Shown here: positions 17,969 through 25,714 of the stretch, piece after piece
Layout of the letters: each line of letters opens with the position of its first letter
Numbering within the stretch: position 1 is the first letter of the stretch
Assembly: GCF_000024545.1 (NCBI RefSeq)
Contig: NC_013947.1
Coordinates: forward strand, 2,294,001 to 2,358,000
Reading direction: 5' to 3'
Length of the DNA: 64,000 bases
Source: Stackebrandtia nassauensis DSM 44728
GTDB taxonomy: Bacteria; Actinomycetota; Actinomycetes; Mycobacteriales; Micromonosporaceae
Made by a program: the position numbers and the translations under genes
Notes under the pieces: model-generated
What the model was told of the DNA's origin: nothing
What the model saw: only the letters and a program-made list of their open reading frames with translations
The model's database searches: none

Positions 17969-18012
17969 TCAGGGTCGAATCGGGGACGGCTCAGGGTCGC
18001 GGGTTCAGGGCG
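17969..18012 (+). repeat. three direct TCAGGG(T)CG repeats upstream of the permease leader
   Basis: TCAGGGTCG at 17969 and 17991 and TCAGGGCG at 18005. The spacing (22, then 14) is irregular. They lie in the ~300-base gene-free stretch between the TetR start and the leader peptide, and could be regulator sites for the permease-glycosyltransferase operon. Confidence 0.4.
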
Positions 18013-18018
18013 CGAACC

Positions 18019-18044
18019 GGGTCGTTCCCGGATGGCAACGACCC
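18019..18044 (+). promoter_or_regulatory. hairpin in the 5' leader of the permease operon
   Basis: GGGTCGTT pairs perfectly with AACGACCC across a ten-base loop, followed by CC. It precedes the putative leader peptide by about 50 bases and could be an attenuation structure. The rest of 17802-18094 shows no gene or clear promoter. Confidence 0.4.
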
Positions 18045-18094
18045 CCCGATCGCCGAGGCTTTCTCTCAACACCTTAGGACGAGGAGTTGTCGCG

Positions 18095-18127
18095 ATGACC
18101 ACCCCAGCAGCACAGGCGAGACCGTGA
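18095..18127 (+). CDS. putative 10-residue leader peptide
   Basis: ATG preceded by GAGGAG at eight bases encodes MTTPAAQARP and stops with a TGA that overlaps the GTG start of the permease (GTGA). The permease has no ribosome site of its own, so this mini-gene probably feeds ribosomes to it by translational coupling. Confidence 0.45.
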   Translation: MTTPAAQARP

Positions 18128-19056
18128 TCTGGCAGGTGGCCGTCGCCGTCGCCGGGGCCTGGTGCATCGCGATCGGCGCCGCCGCGCAGGAACGGCCCGC
18201 CACCACCGCCCCCGGCGGCGAGGTGGCCCGGGCCGCGAGCCTGCTGCGGCTGCTGCGCGACCCGCGCTGGCTCGCCGGTGGCGCGTTGACCATTGTGGGT
18301 GTCGCCGCGCACCTGGTGGCGCTGTCGGCCGCGCCGGTCACGCTGGTGCAGCCGCTGGGGGTCAGCGGTCTGCTGGTCGCGGTGTGGCTGGCCGCCCGCT
18401 GGCGCGGCCGGTACCTGTCCGGAGTGGAACTGCTGGGCATCGTCGCGGTGACCCTCGGGCTGGCCGGTCTGGTGGGGACGCTGCCGCACGGCGCGACCAC
18501 CCCCACCCACCTGCCCGCCGCCTTCCTGGCGGGCCTGGCCTGCTTCGCCGTCGCCGCAGCGATCGTGATCCCACGGCTGGCCGCCCGGCTGTCGCCCCGC
18601 ACGCGTGCCCTGCTGCTGGCGGCCACCGCCGGAGCCTGCTTCGGCTTCGGATCCGCACTGGCCCGGGTCGTCGCCGCCACCGTGTCCGCCGACGTCAGCG
18701 TCCTGTGGGGACCCACCACTCTCATCGCTCTCGCGCTGTTCGCCCTCGGCGGCCTGCAACTCCAGAACGCCTACCGCACCGGACACTTCGGACTCGCCTA
18801 CGCGACCCTGCTGATCGCCGACCCCCTGATCGCGGCCGCCATCGGCCTGGCGGTGCTCGGCGAATCCCTGCCCACCACGGTCACCGCCCAGGTCATCGCC
18901 CTGGCCTCGGCCGTCGTCACGGTCATCGGCGTCATCGTCCTGGCCGGACCCGCCAAGCCACCCACCACAGAGGGAAACACCACCGGCTCCACAGCCGACA
19001 ACCACGAGGAGAACAACACCGATGTCTACATTGATGCCGTCCCGCCCCGTTCGTGA
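18124..19056 (+). CDS. DMT/EamA-like multi-pass membrane protein
   Basis: 310 residues with about nine to ten hydrophobic segments (e.g. LTIVGVAAHLVALSAAPVTL, LLGIVAVTLGLAGLVGTLP, VVTVIGVIVLAGPA) arranged as two similar halves, as in drug/metabolite-type or NIPA-like transporters. The C-terminal 40 residues are hydrophilic, Thr/Asn-rich and cytosolic. The GTG start is coupled to the leader peptide, and the end overlaps the glycosyltransferase start by 35 bases, so both form one operon. It may move a lipid or sugar precursor related to the glycosyltransferase, but no substrate can be read from the sequence. Confidence 0.75.
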   Translation: MIWQVAVAVAGAWCIAIGAAAQERPATTAPGGEVARAASLLRLLRDPRWLAGGALTIVGVAAHLVALSAAPVTLVQPLGVSGLLVAVWLAARWRGRYLSGVELLGIVAVTLGLAGLVGTLPHGATTPTHLPAAFLAGLACFAVAAAIVIPRLAARLSPRTRALLLAATAGACFGFGSALARVVAATVSADVSVLWGPTTLIALALFALGGLQLQNAYRTGHFGLAYATLLIADPLIAAAIGLAVLGESLPTTVTAQVIALASAVVTVIGVIVLAGPAKPPTTEGNTTGSTADNHEENNTDVYIDAVPPRS

Positions 19057-20290
19057 CAGCCACCTCAGCCACCACCCGACCGTCCCCTTCATGATCCCCG
19101 GGACCCGCCGGGTGCTCATCGCCTCCGACACCTACCCGCCGGACGTCAACGGCGCCGGGTACTTCACCCACCGGCTGGCCGCCGGGCTGGCCGCGCGCGG
19201 CAACGAGGTCCACGTCGTGTGCCCCTCACCGGACGGCCCCGCCGGTCGCGAGACCCGCGACGGCGTCACCGTGCACCGGCTGCGCTCGCACCCGCTGCTG
19301 CTGCACCCCACGATGCGCTTCGTCGTCCCCGCCGCCGTCAACAGGGCCATCCGCGAGGTCGTCACCGCCGTGGCCCCCGACGTTGTGCACGTCCAGGGCC
19401 ATTTCCCGGTCGGCCGCGCCACCCTCAAGCACGCCGCGAGAGTCGGAATTCCGACAATAGCCACAAACCATTTCATGCCGGATAATTTGCTGCACCATGT
19501 GAAGGTGCCCACGCGACTGCGCAAGTGGGTCGCGTCCCGCGCCTGGCGCGACGCCGCGGCCGTGTTCGCGCGCGCCGACCACGTCACCACCCCCACCCGG
19601 CTGGCCGCCGAAGTGTTCCGCGACAACGGCTTCACCGGCCACATCGAACCCGTCTCCTGCGGCATCGACCTGTCCCGGTTTCATCCACGCTCCACCTCGG
19701 CCACCGCCGCCCGCGCCCGTCTCGACCTGCCCGACCGCAAGACCATCCTGTTCGTGGGCCGCCTCGACGAGGAGAAACGCGTCCACGAGCTCATCAGGGC
19801 GCTGCCCTCACTGCGCCGCCGCGTCGACGCCCAGCTCGTCATCGCCGGAACCGGACCACAGGGCCCGGCCCTGACCCGGCTGGCCGCCGACCTGGGAATC
19901 TCCGCCTACGTGCGGTTCCTGGGCTTCGTCCCCGACGCCGACCTGCCCGGCGTGTACCGCGCCGCCGACCTGTTCGCGATCGCCGGAGTCGCCGAACTCC
20001 AGTCCATCGTGACGCTGGAGGCCATGGCCTCGGGCCTGCCGGTCGTCGCCGCCGACGCCGTGGCGCTGCCGCACCTGGTTCGCAACGGACACAACGGGTT
20101 CCTTTTCACACCTGGCGATATCGATGGCATTTCCACCCGGTTGGAGGTCATACTGGAGTCTGCGGATGAGATAGCGGCAATGGGGGCTGCGAGCCGGGCC
20201 ATGGCCGCCGAACACGACCACGCCCGTTCGCTGGCTCGCTTCGAGGAGATCTACACCCACCTGGCCGCACCAGCTCGGAGCCGGATATGA
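19022..20290 (+). CDS. GT4-family (GT-B) glycosyltransferase
   Basis: 422 residues. The N-terminal Rossmann half begins near residue 30 (RRVLIASDTYPPDVNGAGYF, with the Gly-rich acceptor loop). The C-terminal half has the GT4 donor-site sequence: ILFVGRLDEEKRVHELIRAL near 243, then VAELQSIVTLEAMASGLPVV (E-x7-E type nucleotide-sugar motif) near 324. These enzymes transfer a sugar, often mannose or glucose from a nucleotide, to a lipid or glycan at the inner membrane face; PimB-like and diacylglycerol glucosyltransferases look alike, so the acceptor is open. GAGGAG lies ten bases before the chosen ATG; a later ATG at 19091 would also leave an intact fold. Four-base overlap with the next gene. 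Confidence 0.88.
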   Translation: MSTLMPSRPVRDSHLSHHPTVPFMIPGTRRVLIASDTYPPDVNGAGYFTHRLAAGLAARGNEVHVVCPSPDGPAGRETRDGVTVHRLRSHPLLLHPTMRFVVPAAVNRAIREVVTAVAPDVVHVQGHFPVGRATLKHAARVGIPTIATNHFMPDNLLHHVKVPTRLRKWVASRAWRDAAAVFARADHVTTPTRLAAEVFRDNGFTGHIEPVSCGIDLSRFHPRSTSATAARARLDLPDRKTILFVGRLDEEKRVHELIRALPSLRRRVDAQLVIAGTGPQGPALTRLAADLGISAYVRFLGFVPDADLPGVYRAADLFAIAGVAELQSIVTLEAMASGLPVVAADAVALPHLVRNGHNGFLFTPGDIDGISTRLEVILESADEIAAMGAASRAMAAEHDHARSLARFEEIYTHLAAPARSRI

Positions 20291-21084
20291 CGAATCATCC
20301 AACGCTCGGACCGAGACCAACCTGGACGGCGCGCGGACCGGCACAGGCGCACCGTGATCCACAACTGCCCTGGTACGCGGGGCTCGCCCTTGTCGCGGGC
20401 ATCCTCACCATGGCGATCCTGATCGCGATGCACGTGATCATGGCCGACCAGGTCCGCGTCAACATCGACCCGGTGAGTGTCTTCGCCATCAACCGCGAGG
20501 GCGTGCTGCTGTTCGACCTCGCCTGCCTGTCCATCGCCGTGGCCTGCGTCGCGGTGCTGTTCGGACCCTTGGGCAGCGAACGCGTGACCCGCCGGTGCCT
20601 GGCCGGATCGGCGGTGGCACTGCTGTTCGTGGTCGGATTCGACACCGACGCCGGAGCCACAGTGTCCAGTTTCAGCGGTTACGTGCACCGCTACGCGGCC
20701 GGAGCCGTGTTCGTCATGATCACGGTGGCGACCGCGCACCTGTGGCGCCGGGTGCCGGACCCCCGGCTGCGCCGCGCCTTCGCCGTCATGACGCTCATCA
20801 ACCTCGTCTTGCTCATCCTCAACGTGTGGGGAACCTATCTGCCGGATCTGGCCTACGGCGGTCAGTGGCGCGGCATCCCACAACGGCTGTTGGTGGTGAG
20901 CCAGGTGGTGTCCATCGTCGCGATGGCCTTCGTGCCCAAAGCGAAGAGCCCGCGGTCGCGACGGACGCCGTCGCGGCACCGGTCCCAGCCCCGTGACTTC
21001 GACCCGTCCTGGGATCGCAAAGACTGGCTGACTGGACGTGGCACTACGGGCTGGGGAGCATTACCATCAGCGGATGGCCTCTGA
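20287..21084 (+). CDS. DUF998-like multi-pass membrane protein
   Basis: 265 residues with about six membrane segments between residues 28 and 218 (WYAGLALVAGILTMAILIAM; VLLFDLACLSIAVACVAVLF; FVMITVATAHLW; FAVMTLINLVLLILNVWGTY; LLVVSQVVSIVAMAFVP). The order of segments and FDTDAG/HRYAAGAVF resemble DUF998 proteins. The C-terminal 50 residues are basic and cytosolic. ATGA overlap with the glycosyltransferase gene implies a shared operon, perhaps with a role in glycolipid or envelope assembly. Function unknown. Confidence 0.72.
   Translation: MTNHPTLGPRPTWTARGPAQAHRDPQLPWYAGLALVAGILTMAILIAMHVIMADQVRVNIDPVSVFAINREGVLLFDLACLSIAVACVAVLFGPLGSERVTRRCLAGSAVALLFVVGFDTDAGATVSSFSGYVHRYAAGAVFVMITVATAHLWRRVPDPRLRRAFAVMTLINLVLLILNVWGTYLPDLAYGGQWRGIPQRLLVVSQVVSIVAMAFVPKAKSPRSRRTPSRHRSQPRDFDPSWDRKDWLTGRGTTGWGALPSADGL
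21062..21067 (+). promoter_or_regulatory. -10 box of the phosphoesterase gene (leaderless)
   Basis: TACCAT lies six bases before the ATG at 21074, inside the 3' end of the preceding gene. It would give the phosphoesterase its own transcript. Confidence 0.5.
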
Positions 21085-22198
21085 CCGCGCACTATATGTC
21101 GTCAGCGACGTGCATGGACACCTCGCCAAGCTGACGGCCGCACTGGAAACCGCCGGGCTCATCGACGCCGACCGGCAGTGGACGGGCGGCAACGCGCGGC
21201 TGTGGTTCCTGGGGGACCTGTTCGACCGTGGCACCGACGGGGCCGGTGTGGTGGAACTCATCATGCGACTGAGCACCGAGGCCGAAGCCGAGGGCGGCGT
21301 CGTCGACACGCTGTTGGGCAACCACGAGATCCTCATGCTGGGCGCGCAACGCTTCGGCAGCGAGGAACTGGCCGACGACGAGGGCAACGCCCGGAACTTT
21401 GACCTGTGGTGGAAGCTCAACGGCGGCCAGGACGACGACGTGGCCAACCTGACCGACAAGCAGCTGAACTGGCTGCGCAACCGTCCGGCGATCGTCTACG
21501 TCGAAGACCACCTGCTGGTCCACACCGACACCACCGAGTACGCCTCGTACGGCCGCAACATCAACGCCGTCAACCGCACGATCCGCAAGATCATCAAGTC
21601 CTCCGACGCCGCCAAGTGGTGGGCCCTGTTCCGCCGCATGACGATCCGGCACCGCTTCGAGGCCGAGGACGGCCCCGAGCAGGCCGCCGCGATGCTCGAC
21701 TTCTTCGGCGGCTCCCAGCTCGTCCACGGCCACAGCACCATCCCCGACCGGCTCGGCATCCCCGGCGAAGAGGTCACCGGTGCCCGGCTGTACTGCGAGG
21801 ACCTGGTGTTGTGTGTGGACGGCGGCATGTACCAGGGTGGACCGTGCCTCGTGGTCCCGCTGCCGGTGACCGAGGAGTCGCTGCACCGCTCGACCCCGGA
21901 CGAGGAGGACGCGTCCGGCTACGACATCCCGACGGCGGCCACCGTCGCCGAGGCCGCCGACGCGATCGAGGCCGAACTGGCCGACGCCGATGTCGACGCG
22001 GATGATGCCGATGGCGACACGGACGCTGAGGCGGAGTCGGATACCCAAGCCGAAGCCGACGAACCCACGTCCGCAGCCGAGGAGACCGAAGTGGACTCCG
22101 ACGAGCCGGAGGCCGAGACCGAAGTGGAATCGGACGGCCCCAAGGTCAAGGCCAAGCGCTTATTTCGGTTCGCTGATCTCGCAGATCTTCCAGTCTGA
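21074..22198 (+). CDS. calcineurin-like metallophosphoesterase with acidic tail
   Basis: 374 residues. All phosphoesterase signatures are present: YVVSDVHGHL (D-x-H), WFLGDLFDRGTDG (GDxxDRG), DTLLGNHEILML (GNHE) and LVHGHSTIPD (GHT-like), in residues about 8-240, so a two-metal active site is intact. Spacing resembles PPP-family protein phosphatases or Shewanella-like phosphatases. Residues ~275-360 are an unusually acidic, Asp/Glu/Ala-rich repetitive tail. I start at 21074 rather than further upstream because the catalytic domain begins eight residues later and a TACCAT box precedes it. The stop overlaps the convergent downstream gene by 39 bases. Confidence 0.87.
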   Translation: MASDRALYVVSDVHGHLAKLTAALETAGLIDADRQWTGGNARLWFLGDLFDRGTDGAGVVELIMRLSTEAEAEGGVVDTLLGNHEILMLGAQRFGSEELADDEGNARNFDLWWKLNGGQDDDVANLTDKQLNWLRNRPAIVYVEDHLLVHTDTTEYASYGRNINAVNRTIRKIIKSSDAAKWWALFRRMTIRHRFEAEDGPEQAAAMLDFFGGSQLVHGHSTIPDRLGIPGEEVTGARLYCEDLVLCVDGGMYQGGPCLVVPLPVTEESLHRSTPDEEDASGYDIPTAATVAEAADAIEAELADADVDADDADGDTDAEAESDTQAEADEPTSAAEETEVDSDEPEAETEVESDGPKVKAKRLFRFADLADLPV

Positions 22199-22924
22199 TT
22201 CCTCTTTGACCAGGTTCACCTTGAAGGACGCCAGCTCGGTCTTGCCGCTGGACGACTTCGCCGAGGTCTCCACCGAGACGGTCGCCTTCTCACCGTCGAT
22301 CTTCTCGTCGGTGGTCTTGAACTCCTCGTCGGCGCCGATCGGCTTGTACTTGTCGGCCGCGCCGTTCTTCTCCAGCTTGGTGACGAGCTTCTCGCACATG
22401 TAGCTCTTGGCCTGGTCCCAGTCCTTGGCGTGCCAGGCGTCGTCGACGACCTGCGAGGGCACTCCCTTGTCGGAGTCGGATTCCTCGCCCTTCTTGTCGT
22501 CGTCCTTGCCCTCATCCTTGCCCTCGTCCTTGGCGTCCTCGGACGAGTCGGCCTTGTCGGTGGTCCCCGTCGCCGGGGCCCACGGCCGCCAGATGGCCAC
22601 GCCGATACCGCCGCCGATCAGCAGCACCACCACGATGGCCAGCACGACGTACAGTCCGCCCCGGGACTTCTTGGGGCCGTCGGGCAGGAAGTCGGCCTGC
22701 GGCGGCAGGAACACCGGCGGCTCGGACGACGGCCCGAACGGCTGCGCGGCCGCCTGCCCCGGTTCGAAGGTCAGCGGCGAGGGCTGCTGCGCCCCGGGAT
22801 CGTACGGCGGCTGCTGCGGCGGCTGGTCGAAGGGCGCGGCGGGCTGCCCCTGCTGCGCCGGATCGAAGGGTGCGGAAGGCTGCCCCGGCTGCTGCGAGGG
22901 GTCGTACTGGAACGGCTGTGTCAT
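22160..22924 (-). CDS. membrane-anchored protein with Pro/Gln-rich cytosolic region
   Basis: 254 residues: a Gln/Pro-rich repeated N terminus (about 1-85), one membrane segment (GGLYVVLAIVVVLLIGGGIG, about 87-107), an acidic Lys/Asp/Glu linker, and a C-terminal extracytoplasmic domain of about 100 residues. That domain (VVDDAWHAKDWDQAKSYMCE; KATVSVETSAKSSSGKTELA; EESDWKICEI, two Cys) resembles DUF4878/lumazine-like NTF2-type folds in actinobacterial membrane proteins. Pro/Gln-rich heads of this kind are common among actinobacterial envelope proteins. Specific function unknown. Confidence 0.75.
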   Translation of the reverse strand: MTQPFQYDPSQQPGQPSAPFDPAQQGQPAAPFDQPPQQPPYDPGAQQPSPLTFEPGQAAAQPFGPSSEPPVFLPPQADFLPDGPKKSRGGLYVVLAIVVVLLIGGGIGVAIWRPWAPATGTTDKADSSEDAKDEGKDEGKDDDKKGEESDSDKGVPSQVVDDAWHAKDWDQAKSYMCEKLVTKLEKNGAADKYKPIGADEEFKTTDEKIDGEKATVSVETSAKSSSGKTELASFKVNLVKEESDWKICEISEPK

Positions 22925-23016
22925 CCTCTGTCACCTTCTGCTGTCTTCCGTGCCCGCCAATCATGCCTCATCGTTCGGGTCCGGCCACCTCCGCCGAACT
23001 GGCGGTTTTCGGCGTG

Positions 23017-23370
23017 TCAGCGCCGCCGCACGGTCGCGGGCACCGAGAACTCGCCGTCGGGCCCGGGCGGGAACGGGTGCACCGCCACCACGGCGTCCAG
23101 ATTCAGCGGGCCGTACAGGTGCGGGAACTTCATACCGTCCGGGTCGTCGGGGTCGCCCGACTCCCACAGCAGTTCGGGGATCAGCCGGGTCTCGTCGATC
23201 TCCAGCAGCACCTGGTCGGTGCGGCCCCGGATCAGGAAGTTGGCGGGCAGGTGCACCTGTTCGGCGGTGGAGCAGTGGATGAAGCCCTCACTGTCCAGCG
23301 TGTCGCCCCGGTAGTCACCCGAGCGCTTCGCGGCGTCCCAGGCGGCCTCGGAGCAGAAATGCAAGATCAT
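23017..23370 (-). CDS. DUF952 family protein
   Basis: 117 residues from the ATG at 23370; a TTG two codons upstream is less likely. It matches DUF952: ILHFCSEAAWDAAKRSGDYR near the start, EGFIHCSTAEQVHLPANFL with the conserved His pair, LLEIDETRL, and KFPHLYGPLNLDAVVAVHPF. DUF952 proteins are small cytoplasmic proteins of unproven function, with a fold I recall as related to ADP-ribosyl/glutathione-transferase-like barrels, although that is uncertain. The gene starts 16 bases after the MFS stop on the same strand and may be cotranscribed with it. Confidence 0.85.
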   Translation of the reverse strand: MILHFCSEAAWDAAKRSGDYRGDTLDSEGFIHCSTAEQVHLPANFLIRGRTDQVLLEIDETRLIPELLWESGDPDDPDGMKFPHLYGPLNLDAVVAVHPFPPGPDGEFSVPATVRRR

Positions 23371-23386
23371 CGACAATGTTTAACAG

Positions 23387-24820
23387 CTACGCGCTCTTTC
23401 TGCCAGGCAGCAGGAACGCCAGTATTCCGGTCAGCACCATCGCCCCCAGCGAGCAGGCCACCGCGATCATGGTGGCGTGGGTGTAGTCGCCCGGCGCGGT
23501 GCTGCCGTCCAGCGAGGTGAACAGCACCACGCCGATGGCCGCCACCCCCAGCGCCGTCCCCAGCCGCTGCGAGGTGCTCAACGTTCCCGAGGCGATTCCG
23601 GCGACGTTGTTGGGCACGTCGGACAGCACGATGTTGGCGTTGGGGCCGATGATCATGCCGCAGCCGATCCCGGCGACCAGGAACGGGCCCAGCAGCCACC
23701 CGGCGTTCGGCGGCACTGTCGCGAACCCGAGCACCGCCTCCAGTCCGCCGATCCCGACGCACACGATCGCGGTGCCCAGGTGCAGGACGCCGCGCCCCAG
23801 CCGGGGCGCGATCACGGTGTTGCCGAGGACCGAACCCAGGCCGGTGCCGATCGCGAACGGCATCATCGTCAAACCGGCTTCCAAAGTGGAGAATCCGATG
23901 CCGAGCTGCAGGTACAGCGACACCGCGAACATCAGCGCGATGAAACCGGCGAAGAACGCCATGATCAGCCCGACCCCGGCGGCGAAGGAGCGGCGCGCGA
24001 ACAGCCGCACGTCCACCAGCGGGTCCCGGCCGCGCCGGATCAGGAACAGCTGCCAGCGCGTGAACACCAACAGCAGCACCGGTGCGGCGGCCAGCGTCAC
24101 GAACGTCCACACCGGCCAGCCGATCTCGCGGCCCTGGGTGAGCGGGAAGGTCAGCGCGAACATGGCGGCGGTGACCAGCAGCAGCCCCGGCACGTCGAAG
24201 CGGCGGGCGGTGGTCTCGGTACGCGGGGCCAGCAGTGCCACGGCGGCGACCGCGGCGATGCCGACCGGCAGGTTGGCCAGGAAGATCGGCCGCCACGACA
24301 GGCCCGCCACGTCCCAGTCGATCAGCAGCCCACCCAGGATCGGGCCCAGCGAGGTGGCCGCGCCCGCGACGGTGCCGTACGCGGCGAAGGCCCGGCCGCG
24401 TTCGCTGTTGGAGTACAGCAACCGGATGAAGGCCAGAATGGACGGGTTCACGGCCCCGGCCGCCACCCCCTGTACCACCCGCCAGGCGATCAGCTCACCG
24501 GAACCGTTGGCGACCCCGCACAGCAGCGACGCGACGGTGAAGACCGACAGCCCCAGGATGAGCACGCTCTTGTGCCCGATCCGGTCACCGAGCCAACCCG
24601 CGGGCAACAGGAACAGCCCGTAGGCCAGCGCGTAGCCGGAGACGATCCACTGCAACGCCGACTCACCGGCGCCCAGATCGGCGGTGATGGGCGGCAGCGC
24701 CAGGTTGACGATCGTGGTGTCCAGCAGCAGCATGAACGTCCCCGACAGCAGCGCCGCCAGGACGAGCCGCCGCCGCAGCCCCGAGGTCGTCTCAGGCTTG
24801 TGGACGGTCGTACCTGTCAT
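23387..24820 (-). CDS. MFS transporter, DHA2 (EmrB/QacA) drug-efflux family
   Basis: 477 residues with 14 predicted membrane segments, as expected for DHA2. Family marks: LDTTIVNLALPPITADLG in TM1 (motif D1), GWLGDRIGHKSVLILGLSVF (motif A) near residue 76, and a motif-C region near residues 150-165 (GTVAGAATSLGPILGGLLID). It exports hydrophobic compounds in exchange for protons. It begins ten bases after the pqqB stop, on the same strand and with an AGGA ribosome site, so it is likely the last or near-last gene of the PQQ operon. A role in PQQ export is possible but not shown. Confidence 0.9.
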   Translation of the reverse strand: MTGTTVHKPETTSGLRRRLVLAALLSGTFMLLLDTTIVNLALPPITADLGAGESALQWIVSGYALAYGLFLLPAGWLGDRIGHKSVLILGLSVFTVASLLCGVANGSGELIAWRVVQGVAAGAVNPSILAFIRLLYSNSERGRAFAAYGTVAGAATSLGPILGGLLIDWDVAGLSWRPIFLANLPVGIAAVAAVALLAPRTETTARRFDVPGLLLVTAAMFALTFPLTQGREIGWPVWTFVTLAAAPVLLLVFTRWQLFLIRRGRDPLVDVRLFARRSFAAGVGLIMAFFAGFIALMFAVSLYLQLGIGFSTLEAGLTMMPFAIGTGLGSVLGNTVIAPRLGRGVLHLGTAIVCVGIGGLEAVLGFATVPPNAGWLLGPFLVAGIGCGMIIGPNANIVLSDVPNNVAGIASGTLSTSQRLGTALGVAAIGVVLFTSLDGSTAPGDYTHATMIAVACSLGAMVLTGILAFLLPGRKSA

Positions 24821-24829
24821 CGGTTCCTG

Positions 24830-25714
24830 TCACCATTCGAGGACGGTGCCGTCGACGGGGACGTCGGCTCCGGAGTGCCGCACCCGGCGGTACTCGGCCG
24901 AGTTCTTGTCCAGCACCGGGTTGGTGTTGTTGAGGTGAGTGTAGATCCAGTGCGAGCCGCGGTGCGCCCGCGCCCGCACCAGGCTGCCGTCCTCGCCGTC
25001 GATGGGCAGATGCCCCATCGCGGCCTGTTTGGCCGTGTCGACGCCCGAGGGCGCCATCTCGGCGGGGGAGTAGAAGGTTCCGTCCACAATGACGCAACCG
25101 GCGCTGTCCAGCCAGGTGTCGAAGCCGGGCGGCCACTGCGACAGGCAGGGCGCGTACACCAGGACACCGCCGGATTCGGCGTCGATGAACCGGTACGCCA
25201 CCACCCAGTCGCCCTCGGCGAAGCTGCCGACCGCGTACTTGGGCCGCTTGCGTCCCAGCCCGAAGGTCTCCACGGTGAAGCCGCAGATGGTCGACTCCAG
25301 TTCCCGCCACTCCCACGCGTTGTACCGGTGGATCACGTCCTGGATCGGGAAGTCGTTCTGCAGCGCCGACAGCACCGTCGCCGGGGCCCACACCTTCAGA
25401 CCGGCGTGTTCGCGCAGGGTCAGCAGCCCGAGCGTGTGGTCGAGTTCGCCGTCGGTCAGCAGTACCCCCTCGATGGGGGTCTCGCGGCGGCCCGGCCCGG
25501 GAGCCAGCGCCTTGGTGCGGGTGATCTGGTAGCGCAGGTCGGGAGAGGCGTTGACGAGCAGCCAGCGCTCGCCGTCGGTGCTGATGGCCAGTCCGTCCTG
25601 GGTGCGCGAGGGCACCCGCGGATCGCCCGAGCGGCACTTCACACACTGTGGACAGGCACAGTTCCATTGCGGGAATCCGCCACCGGCGGCGGTGCCCAGC
25701 AGGATCGCTTTCAC
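24830..25714 (-). CDS. pqqB: PqqB, MBL-fold pyrroloquinoline quinone biosynthesis protein
   Basis: 294 residues, normal PqqB length. Seen: N-terminal LGTAAGGGFPQWNCACPQC with the zinc-type Cys cluster, the metallo-beta-lactamase stretch VLLTDGELDHTLGLLTLREH, and the C-terminal HLNNTNPVLDK signature. PqqB hydroxylates the tyrosine ring of the PqqA-derived intermediate during PQQ assembly (family knowledge). It overlaps pqqE by four bases (ATGA). In most operons pqqB directly follows pqqA; here it is last of the five genes. Confidence 0.96.
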   Translation of the reverse strand: MKAILLGTAAGGGFPQWNCACPQCVKCRSGDPRVPSRTQDGLAISTDGERWLLVNASPDLRYQITRTKALAPGPGRRETPIEGVLLTDGELDHTLGLLTLREHAGLKVWAPATVLSALQNDFPIQDVIHRYNAWEWRELESTICGFTVETFGLGRKRPKYAVGSFAEGDWVVAYRFIDAESGGVLVYAPCLSQWPPGFDTWLDSAGCVIVDGTFYSPAEMAPSGVDTAKQAAMGHLPIDGEDGSLVRARAHRGSHWIYTHLNNTNPVLDKNSAEYRRVRHSGADVPVDGTVLEW

